Shown here one piece after another: positions 1 to 5,862 of a stretch of 7,622 nt of DNA. How positions within the stretch are numbered: the stretch's first letter is position 1; every line of letters begins with the position of its first letter. The notes under the pieces were generated by a model. That model was given only the letters and a program-made list of their open reading frames with translations, made no database searches and was not told where the DNA came from. Source of the DNA: Pontiella desulfatans (GTDB taxonomy: Bacteria; Verrucomicrobiota; Kiritimatiellia; Kiritimatiellales; Pontiellaceae); the NCBI GenBank assembly GCA_029287275.1, contig JARFRL010000345.1:1-7622 (forward strand), in the 5' to 3' direction. Both the position numbers and the translations under genes were made by a program.

Positions 1-671
1 CGGTTGGCGGAGCGATTCAACAACGTGATGGTCGCGGTGGAAAACGTTTTGGTGGATATCGGATCGAGGGGATTCAGCCGCGCGCCGTCCGCGCGCGCCC
101 TTTCCACGTCGTCCGCCATATACCGCTCCGGGCGCGGATCGTCCTCGCGGCGTCCTTTGTTCGCTTGCTCGTCGAGCACCGGTTTCTGCTGGCTGTAGTA
201 GACGCGGTATTCCACGCTGACGTTGTTGAGCGGCGTCTTGCTCTTGTTCTCCATGACCAGTTGGTATTTGTAGCCGGTCCGCTTGTCGGTCGCGACCGTG
301 ATCACCCCGGAATCCCCGCCGCCGCGTCGTCCGCCGTCCGACAACTCGTCACCGACATCCACCTCGATGTCCTTTTTGGTGGTTCCGATCTCCTCGCGCT
401 CGAGGTCTAAAACGAACTTCGCGGGGGAGAGGAAGGTCTTGGACGCGCGCCATTTTTTGATGTAGGTCTGGTCTTTGTCCGAAAACGTCGCGATGGGAAC
501 GGTGAGCGTTTTCTTGTCTTCGCGCTGGATCTGAATCTTATCCGTGTTTTCGTCGAACAGCAGGATTTTCGCCTTCAGCGTTCGACCATCCTGAACGGTG
601 AACGTCCTGAACTCCTCGTTGGCGCCGACGCTCAGCGCGATCAGCGAAAACAGCGCGATCATTTTTTTCAT
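1..671 (-). CDS. Exported SHD1-domain protein of unknown function (C-terminus beyond window)
   Basis: This frame stays open on the minus strand from an ATG at 671 to the window edge, giving 223 codons without a stop. The first 17 residues (MKK, then a run of I/A/L/F/S ending in SVGA) look like a Sec signal peptide, so the product is probably exported. Residues 21-74 match the SHD1-like module common in PVC bacteria: an R-T-F-x3-DGR opening, alternating beta strands, then a TVPIATFSDKDQTYIKKW ending. Behind it comes a Gly/Arg/Asp-rich linker, then a beta-rich segment (YQLVMENKSKTPLNNVSVEYRV) that resembles a sandwich-type domain. GGGAG lies 6 bases before the ATG and supports this start; a second Met at codon 4 is the alternative. 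The upstream same-strand gene ends 46 bases away, so the two may share a transcript. SHD1 is often taken as a protein-interaction module, but its bacterial role is unknown and I assign no function. Confidence 0.85.
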   Translation of the reverse strand, partial: MKKMIALFSLIALSVGANEEFRTFTVQDGRTLKAKILLFDENTDKIQIQREDKKTLTVPIATFSDKDQTYIKKWRASKTFLSPAKFVLDLEREEIGTTKKDIEVDVGDELSDGGRRGGGDSGVITVATDKRTGYKYQLVMENKSKTPLNNVSVEYRVYYSQQKPVLDEQANKGRREDDPRPERYMADDVERARADGARLNPLDPISTKTFSTATITLLNRSAN

Positions 672-717
672 CCACTTCTCCCGGTTGGTGTTCACATCAA
701 ACGACACGCGGTGGAAA

Positions 718-1575
718 TTATTGTGAAAATGAATCGAGGTTGAACAGGTGGTCCCAGCGGGTGTGAAAACCCGAGGGCGATAGATGGTTGAGGCCCATTA
801 CGCTACTTCTGGTTCCCATTCTCCGACCCTCGGCGTTCATCTTCTCGACCGATATTTTGATCATGTCCGACGGAGCGCCGTACGACCTTCCGCCGCGGTG
901 CTTGAGTTGTTCCGCGTAGTCCTCGGCGGTGATGATCGACGCCGAGACCACGCGCTTGATTTCCTCGCCCGGGAAAATTCCATGGAGCGATGGGAGCAGC
1001 AACTGAACGTCCTCCTCGTGCAGCACGGTTCCAAGTTCCGCGATGAAGGCCTGTTTGTAGCTTTCGGGCAACCCGGAAATCTCGTAGACGCGGTTGGTTT
1101 CGCTCTCCTCTTTGAGCACCGCGTTCTCGTTTTCCCACCGGCGGACGTCGTCAAGCGCGACCGTGGAGGCCCGCTTCATCGCCTCCGCCTCGTTCTCGTC
1201 CAGTCCAAGGAAATCGAGCAGCTTTTGGCGCGGCTCGAAGGTTCGTTCGTCGAACGACATTGAATGGGAGCCCTGCAGGCCGTTGTCGCGGAGCCAGTCG
1301 TAGCGCTTCGCCTTGCGCTCCATGCGCGAGAGGTTGGCCTTGGCGCTTTCCAGCTCCTCGGTCGTGAGGTTCAACTCGTTGATCGCCATCAACAGCAGCT
1401 GTTGCTCGCTGGGTTTTTCGTTCGTCGCCTTGGCCGTGTTGGACGTCGCGTTCGTGGTCGCGGCGATTTCCATGGTCGGCTCGGGCGAAGGCGGAGCGGA
1501 TGGTTGGCCCAACCACTTCGCCGCGAAGACGCCGATCGTTATTCCCGCGACCCCCCCGATGATCGTGTTCCGCAT
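718..1575 (-). CDS. Membrane-anchored coiled-coil protein, unknown function
   Basis: This gene encodes 285 residues from the ATG at 1575. The open frame extends upstream to an ATG at 1632, but GGGGGA sits 6 bases before the 1575 ATG. The short start also places the hydrophobic stretch at the very N-terminus, so I prefer it. Residues 4-22 (Ile/Gly/Val/Ala-rich) form one membrane anchor. A Pro/Ser/Thr/Asn-rich linker follows to about residue 55, then a heptad-like helix (about 57-93, rich in Leu, Glu and Lys). Two further helical segments come next, around LLDFLGLDENEAEAMK and the stretch ending AVLKEESE. The C-terminus ends FHTRWDHLFNLDSFSQ. This plan of short anchor, linker and long helical body recalls anonymous proteins I associate with Verrucomicrobia-type genomes, but I recognise no named domain. 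It probably lies upstream of the SHD1 gene in one transcript; any shared role is speculation. Confidence 0.8.
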   Translation of the reverse strand: MRNTIIGGVAGITIGVFAAKWLGQPSAPPSPEPTMEIAATTNATSNTAKATNEKPSEQQLLLMAINELNLTTEELESAKANLSRMERKAKRYDWLRDNGLQGSHSMSFDERTFEPRQKLLDFLGLDENEAEAMKRASTVALDDVRRWENENAVLKEESETNRVYEISGLPESYKQAFIAELGTVLHEEDVQLLLPSLHGIFPGEEIKRVVSASIITAEDYAEQLKHRGGRSYGAPSDMIKISVEKMNAEGRRMGTRSSVMGLNHLSPSGFHTRWDHLFNLDSFSQ

Positions 1576-1688
1576 GCTGATTCCCCCAGTGAAAAGCTCT
1601 AGTAGAGTGTGGAACGCCGCGAAAGAAAGCAAGTCTTTTGCGGGTTCGAGCGGTTGGATTGCGCGGGCCGACGCGTTAGAGTGGGAGG

Positions 1689-3152
1689 ATGAACAAACGG
1701 AATCTCACGCTCTCGCTATTGATCGTCCCGCTGGGCGCGCTGCTTACGTGGCTCCTGCTGAGTCGCCCCGCGACGGGGATCGACGACGCGGACATCTTTT
1801 TCGTTTACGCCAACCATTTCGCCGACGGACACGGATTCGTCTATAACATCGGCGGCGAACGGGTGGAGGGGTTCACCTCCATGCTGTGGACGCTGATCTG
1901 CTCCGGATTCGCCGTGGTGTTTCATTCGATCGAGAAACCCTTGTTGCTGTTGAACGTCGTGTTGGGCGTCGCGGCGATCAGCGCGTGCCTGAAGCGCGCC
2001 GAGCGGCCCGGCTTGTTTCTGGTGGCGCTGGCCGCGGCGCCGGCGTGGTTCGCGTGGTGTCAGATCACGCTCATGGAAACCGGCCTGTGGTGTTTGATCA
2101 TCACGTTGCTCGGGCTCGCGGTCGCGGAGCGCCGAGTCGGCGCCGTTTCCGCGTTGATTCCTTTGATGGTGCTCACCCGTCCGGAATCGATGTTGTGGGG
2201 CGCGTGGGCGGTTCTATTGATCTTCCTTTTGGCCGATGCGGGGCGGCGGATCAAAACCGCGGCGCCGCCGCTGCTCGCGTATCTCATCACGCTCGTCGCG
2301 CTGGTTGGTTTTCGGATGGCGTATTTCGGGCATCCGGTCCCCAACACCTATTACGCCAAGGTGTCGCCGAGTCTGTTCGCGAACCTCGCCGACGGCATGG
2401 GCTATCTGGTCGCCTACGCGCTGAGCGGCGGGATGGTCGCGCTGTTGCTGCTGGTTTCAACCCGCTCGCTGGTCCGCGGAACCACGGAGCGCGCGCGCTC
2501 GTTCTGGCTCGCGCTGTTCCTGCTCCCCGGACTCGGCATCCCCGTGCTGGTTGGCGGCGACCACTTCGGCGCGTTCCGGTTTTATCAACCCCTTTGGCCG
2601 CTGCTTTGTCTGCTCGCCGCGAACGAGCTTCCCGCGCTCCTCCGAAAAATTCATCCAGCCGTCGCGACCTTCGCGTTGCTTGGCCTGCTCGCCGCGGGGT
2701 GGATGCGGTTCCCGCTCACGGCGAACCTCAAGCACGAGTTCCGCATCGCGGCGGAAGGCCGCGCCAACGGCGCCGCGTTGAGTCGGATGTTTCAGGATCT
2801 CGAGCGCTGGCCCAGCGTCGCGGTCATCACCGCCGGCGGCAACAAACTGGCGTATCCGGGCCCCGTCTTTGATCTGATGGGATTGAACGACACCGAGATG
2901 GCGCGCGCGCCGGGCGACGCCGCGAACTTCAAAAACCACGCCGGGTTCAACCGCGAGGTGTTTTATCGCTGGAGGCCCGACATCGTGCTGCGCGGCGACT
3001 CCGCCGCGTTCGACGCGCGGGTGCTGAACGGCCTTCACGACGAGCCGCGCTTTCGGGTTCAATACCTCAAGTGCTCGCTCCATCGCAACGGCGCGGAGCT
3101 CAACGCCTGGTTCAGCAACGACCTGCTGACGCGCCTGCCCGCGGCGGATTGA
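1689..3152 (+). CDS. Polytopic GT-C family glycosyltransferase, AftB-like
   Basis: This 487-residue integral membrane protein has roughly ten hydrophobic segments in the first 350 residues and a soluble C-terminal part. It carries the signature order of AftB-type GT-C enzymes. The acidic pair D32-D33 in the first extracytoplasmic loop is followed by YAxHFADGHGFVYNIGGERVEGFT (40-63). Further along are METG (129-132), TRPES (163-167) and PNTYYAK (218-224). The C-terminal motifs are DLMGLND (395-401) and RPDIVL (429-434). Such enzymes use lipid-phosphate-linked sugars on the outer face of the cytoplasmic membrane; the DD pair is the likely catalytic or metal site. Donor and acceptor cannot be told from sequence, and no glycan genes lie nearby. 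The start is fixed because an in-frame TAG lies at 1677, only three codons upstream with no other start codon between. GGGAGG abuts the ATG with no spacer, which is unusual. The hexokinase follows after 66 bases on the same strand. Confidence 0.85.
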   Translation: MNKRNLTLSLLIVPLGALLTWLLLSRPATGIDDADIFFVYANHFADGHGFVYNIGGERVEGFTSMLWTLICSGFAVVFHSIEKPLLLLNVVLGVAAISACLKRAERPGLFLVALAAAPAWFAWCQITLMETGLWCLIITLLGLAVAERRVGAVSALIPLMVLTRPESMLWGAWAVLLIFLLADAGRRIKTAAPPLLAYLITLVALVGFRMAYFGHPVPNTYYAKVSPSLFANLADGMGYLVAYALSGGMVALLLLVSTRSLVRGTTERARSFWLALFLLPGLGIPVLVGGDHFGAFRFYQPLWPLLCLLAANELPALLRKIHPAVATFALLGLLAAGWMRFPLTANLKHEFRIAAEGRANGAALSRMFQDLERWPSVAVITAGGNKLAYPGPVFDLMGLNDTEMARAPGDAANFKNHAGFNREVFYRWRPDIVLRGDSAAFDARVLNGLHDEPRFRVQYLKCSLHRNGAELNAWFSNDLLTRLPAAD

Positions 3153-3207
3153 GCGGCTTTCGCTTGCTGACGGGTCGTGAAATATGGTTCAATCTCGCGC
3201 TTTTAAT

Positions 3208-3212
3208 GAGGA
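3208..3212 (+). promoter_or_regulatory. Ribosome binding site deciding the hexokinase start
   Basis: GAGGA lies 6 bases before the ATG at 3219. It supports translation beginning in the frame of the 42-residue N-terminal segment. It does not support the ATG at 3233, which is the first Met of the downstream hexokinase frame. A further ATG at 3214 opens a frame of only eight codons and is ignored. Confidence 0.6.
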
Positions 3213-3218
3213 AATGAA

Positions 3219-4507
3219 ATGGACATCAACGCTTGGCTAAAGGAACGAATGATCGCGGCGGAGGCGTACGACGCCGATCAGCTGCTCGCGAGCTTCATCG
3301 ACGAAATGGAGCAGGGTCTCGCGGGCGTGGAAGCTCGTTGGCGATGATTCCCGCGTACGTCGGCACCGAGGGAAAGGTTCCCGCCAACAAACCCGTCGCG
3401 GTGATCGACGCCGGCGGAACGAACCTGCGCGTCTGCCTCGCCACGTTGAACGAGCAAGGAACGGCCGAGCTTTCCCATTTCAGCAAACAGCCGATGCCCG
3501 GCCGCGACCACGAGCTCTCCGCCGACGAGTTCTACCAAGTTCTGATCGCCGCGCTCGAGCCGTTCCAAAGCGCGTTCGATTCCATCGGCTTCTGTTTTTC
3601 CTATCCCGCCACCATCACGCCGGATCATGATGGACGGCTGTTGCACTGGACCAAGGAAATCAAAATTCCGGAACTCGTCGGCGCGCACGTCGGCGCCGGC
3701 CTCGTCGCCGCGATGGAAAAGCGGGGATTCGCCAAGAAGAACGTCGTGATCCTGAACGACACCGTCGCCTGCCTGTTGGCGGGGTTGGCGGAGGGACAGG
3801 CGTTCAACGCCTCGTCCTACGTCGGCTTCATTCTCGGCACGGGCACCAACACCGCGTACGTGGAAAACAACGCCAACATCGGCAAGTTGGAAGGCTATCT
3901 CGGGGCGGGCTCGCAAGTCATCAACGTCGAGTCGGGCGGCTTCACCTCGTTCCACCGCGGTCCTTACGACCATCAGCTCGACGAACGCAGCGAGAATCCC
4001 GGCGCGCACGTGTTCGAGAAAACCATCTCGGGCGTCTACATGGGTTCCATCACGCTCGAGTTGCTCCAGGCGCTCGCGCAAGAGGGCGCGTTCTCGGACG
4101 CCGCCGCCGCGGCGCTCTCCATCATGAACGATCTTTCCACCATTCATATCGACAACCTGTCCGCGGAAAACGGGCGCGACATCGACGTGCTGGGCGAGGA
4201 CGTGTTCACCGCCGCCGACCGCGAGGTCATGAAAACGGTTTTTGGCGCGGTGGTCGATCGCGCGGCGCTGCTGACCGCGGTGAACATTCTCGCGGCGGTC
4301 GTGAAGAGCGGGGCCGGCCAGGACGCCGCCGCGCCGGTGTGCGTGAACATCGATGGCTCGACCTATTACAAAACCTTCCAGATGCCGGAAAAGGTGCAAG
4401 GGCATCTCCAGTCCATGTTGGAAAAACACGGGTTGCGTATTCGTTGCGTTCAGGTGGAGGACGCGCCCGTCGTCGGCGCGGCCATCGCCGCCCTCACGAC
4501 CTTCTAG
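3219..4507 (+). CDS. Hexokinase, interrupted by a one-base frameshift near codon 38
   Basis: This encodes an ATP-dependent hexose kinase of the eukaryote-like hexokinase family, phosphorylating glucose or a related hexose at C6 in the cytoplasm. Family motifs visible are the phosphate loop DAGGTNLR (about 3407-3430), sugar-binding FSYPAT (from 3596), NDTVACLLAG with the likely catalytic Asp at 3758-3760, GTGTN (3836-3850), INVESGGF, FEKTISGVYMG and a C-terminal VNIDGSTYYK. The N-terminal 38 residues (MDINAWLK to GLAGVE) are in the frame starting at 3219, which meets TGA at 3345. Everything from SSLAMIPAYVG onward is one frame over. Adding one base at about 3331, turning GTGGAAGC into GTGGAAAGC, restores a continuous 429-residue protein with the family-typical GLAG-x-x-SSL-x-M-x-P-x-Y junction. 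As written, an ATG at 3344 overlaps the TGA as ATGA and could restart translation to give 387 residues. The cause may be sequencing error, a real mutation or, less likely, recoding. Confidence 0.9.
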
Positions 4508-5325
4508 TTCGCGACGTTGAGCGAGAGGATGCTGACGGCGTTGAAGATCATGTGGATCCCGACGCTGGTCCACAGCGAGCTCGTCCGCCAGTAGGCCAGG
4601 CAAAGCGTGGCCGAGAGCAACGCCAACGCGGCCAACGACGGCGCGTGAAAGTGCATCAGCGCGAACAGGACCGAAACAATCACCACGCCCGCGGCCAAGC
4701 CGCCGCGTTTCACGAAATAGGGGAACGCCACGCTGCGGAAGATCAGCTCCTCGTAGATCGGCGCGATGAAGATGGCGGTGAGCATGTAGCAGATCTCCAA
4801 CCACGACCGCGGCCCGTTCGCGACCATCTCCGCCACGTCCTGCGGCGCGACCTCCCCGCCGGCGAAGCGGCTCAGCAGCTCGTGCCATCCTTTTGAAAGC
4901 AACATGATGAACGGAATGACCGCGAGATAGATGACGGGTGAAAAAAGGAGTTTTTTCAGGTCGCCGCGGCCCATGCCCATGGCGCCCGCCCAGTCCGCGC
5001 CGCGCGCGCGGTTGAAGAGCGCCACCATGATCACCAGCAAGGCGTAGATGACGTACGTGACCGCGAGCCGGACGGCGGGAATCCGCTCCTCGTAGAAGAA
5101 CTGGCCCGCGAACGCCGCCGCGAAGTAGAGCAGGAACAACGTCCCGAGCAGGATCAGAACGCTCCGCGTGCTCCACGACCGCTCCACGATGACGGCGGTG
5201 AGCGCGGCCCGGTTCGGCGGTCGTTTCCTTTCGCGGAGATAAACCAGCGCCGCGGCGATCAGCCCCCCGCAAAGGAGAACGCCCTGCAACAAATGGCCAA
5301 CGAGCTGGTTGGATTCGGCTTCCAT
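4504..5325 (-). CDS. CPBP family (CAAX/Abi-type) intramembrane metalloprotease
   Basis: This 273-residue membrane protein has about seven to eight hydrophobic segments. It carries all three CPBP signatures: E192-E193 with R197 (EELIFR), F221-H225 (FALMH) and H258 with N262 (HMIFN). The two Glu and two His are the residues that coordinate metal and act in catalysis in the family (eukaryotic Rce1, bacterial Abi proteins), so the protein should be active. The first 31 residues hold an extra membrane helix followed by a basic stretch (RERKRPP), placing that loop in the cytoplasm. Bacterial members serve in peptide maturation, bacteriocin immunity or signalling; the substrate here is unknown and no peptide gene is adjacent. 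The gene converges on hexokinase, sharing CTAG at 4504-4507 as both stop codons. No Shine-Dalgarno precedes the ATG, but a promoter-like sequence ends 6 bases upstream. Confidence 0.9.
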   Translation of the reverse strand: MEAESNQLVGHLLQGVLLCGGLIAAALVYLRERKRPPNRAALTAVIVERSWSTRSVLILLGTLFLLYFAAAFAGQFFYEERIPAVRLAVTYVIYALLVIMVALFNRARGADWAGAMGMGRGDLKKLLFSPVIYLAVIPFIMLLSKGWHELLSRFAGGEVAPQDVAEMVANGPRSWLEICYMLTAIFIAPIYEELIFRSVAFPYFVKRGGLAAGVVIVSVLFALMHFHAPSLAALALLSATLCLAYWRTSSLWTSVGIHMIFNAVSILSLNVAN

Positions 5326-5331
5326 CCAAAC

Positions 5332-5359
5332 ATCATATTCCGATAGATGTTGAAATCAA
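5332..5359 (-). promoter_or_regulatory. Sigma70-like promoter of the CPBP protease gene, possibly leaderless
   Basis: Reading the minus strand, TTGATT (5359-5354) and TATGAT (5337-5332) are separated by 16 bases, giving four of six and five of six matches to the -35 and -10 consensus. Only GTTTGG separates the -10 element from the start ATG at 5325. Transcription would therefore begin at or within a base or two of the start codon, which fits the absence of a Shine-Dalgarno. The match is by eye only, in a relatively AT-rich island between divergent genes. Confidence 0.4.
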
Positions 5360-5395
5360 TTGCTAAAGCGCCGACGCCTTTCATAGGCTCCTTGA

Positions 5396-5800
5396 ATGAT
5401 CACCGCCGAGAAATGGGAAAAGCTGCACGCGTGGATGGAAAAACTCCAAATCTCGGAAAGCGATTTGGAGGAGCGTTTCATCCGCGGCTCCGGCAAAGGC
5501 GGACAGAAAGTCAACAAAACCTCCTCCTGCGTGCAGCTCAACCACGCGCCGTCGGGAACCGAGATTCGGTGCCGGAAAACCCGCTCGCAGGCCGACAACC
5601 GCTACTGGGCCCGCCGCGAGCTGTGCGAGCGCGTCGAGGGAGAAAAGCTCGGCGAGAAAAGCGCGAAGCAGCAGGCTTTCGAGAAGATTCGCCGACAGAA
5701 GCGCCGCCGCTCGCGCCGCGCCAAAAACCGCATGCTCGACGATAAGACCAAACAGAGTTCCAAGAAAAAGCTGCGCGGCCGCGTCCGGCCGGATGAGTGA
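5396..5800 (+). CDS. GGQ-domain release-factor-like ribosome-rescue protein
   Basis: This 134-residue protein consists of a single RF-1 (GGQ) domain with no codon-recognition domain. The core FIRGSGKGGQKVNKTSSCVQ (28-47) holds GGQ at 35-37, the motif that enters the peptidyl-transferase centre and drives peptidyl-tRNA hydrolysis. The segment TRSQADNR (62-69) follows, as in peptide chain release factor-like proteins and mitochondrial MTRFR (C12orf65). The C-terminal third (88-131) is a very basic tail ending QSSKKKLRGRVR, reminiscent of the ArfB tail that occupies the empty mRNA channel of stalled ribosomes. The likely role is stop-codon-independent rescue of stalled ribosomes or 50S-peptidyl-tRNA complexes in the cytoplasm. 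It is not RF1 or RF2, being far too short. The gene is divergent from the protease (70-base gap) and lacks a clear Shine-Dalgarno; only AGG at 5385-5387 is near. An exact ArfB-versus-MTRFR assignment is uncertain. Confidence 0.88.
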   Translation: MITAEKWEKLHAWMEKLQISESDLEERFIRGSGKGGQKVNKTSSCVQLNHAPSGTEIRCRKTRSQADNRYWARRELCERVEGEKLGEKSAKQQAFEKIRRQKRRRSRRAKNRMLDDKTKQSSKKKLRGRVRPDE

Positions 5801-5808
5801 TGAGATGG

Positions 5809-5844
5809 GTCTAAGGTCTGAAAGTCCAAGGTCGAAAGTCGGCT
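5809..5844 (+). repeat. Short tandem of GTC-led heptamer-like units
   Basis: Five consecutive units begin with GTC: GTCTAAG (5809), GTCTGAAA (5816), GTCCAAG (5824), GTCGAAA (5831) and GTCGGCT (5838). Spacing is seven bases apart from one eight-base unit. The block starts 8 bases after the stop of the release-factor-like gene and lies in the convergent gap before the isomerase gene. No coding frame explains it. It may be a copy of a dispersed low-complexity repeat of the genome, but other copies lie outside this window. Confidence 0.55.
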
Positions 5845-5855
5845 GGACCTTCGAC
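5831..5855. terminator. Stem-loop between convergent genes, candidate bidirectional terminator
   Basis: GTCGAA (5831-5836) pairs with TTCGAC (5850-5855). After one A/C mismatch, GTC (5838-5840) pairs with GAC (5846-5848), leaving a five-base GGCTG loop. This makes ten stem positions with one mismatch. The left arm is formed by the last units of the heptamer repeat. The location between two converging stop codons suits a terminator, but neither strand has a T-tract after the stem, so intrinsic termination is uncertain. It could instead be an mRNA 3'-end stabiliser. Confidence 0.4.
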
Positions 5856-5862
5856 GTCCGCT

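Noticed and set aside
784..1846. Plus-strand frames opposite the coiled-coil gene, including one crossing into the glycosyltransferase start
   Set aside because: They have no recognisable motifs and no ribosome binding sites, and they overlap better-supported genes on both strands.
1886..2872. A 328-codon plus-strand frame inside the glycosyltransferase
   Set aside because: It is extremely Arg/Ala/Gly-rich with no motifs and is wholly contained in a real gene, so it is a composition shadow.
3153..3207. Possible promoter (TTGCTG at 3164) and small inverted repeat between the glycosyltransferase and hexokinase
   Set aside because: No -10 box lies at a suitable distance and the best stem is four base pairs, so neither can be supported.
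3278..5329. A 683-codon open frame on the minus strand across hexokinase and the protease
   Set aside because: It lies antisense to hexokinase and out of frame with the protease. Its Arg/Gly/Ala-rich sequence with no domain is typical of GC-rich antisense frames, and both overlapped genes carry clear family motifs.
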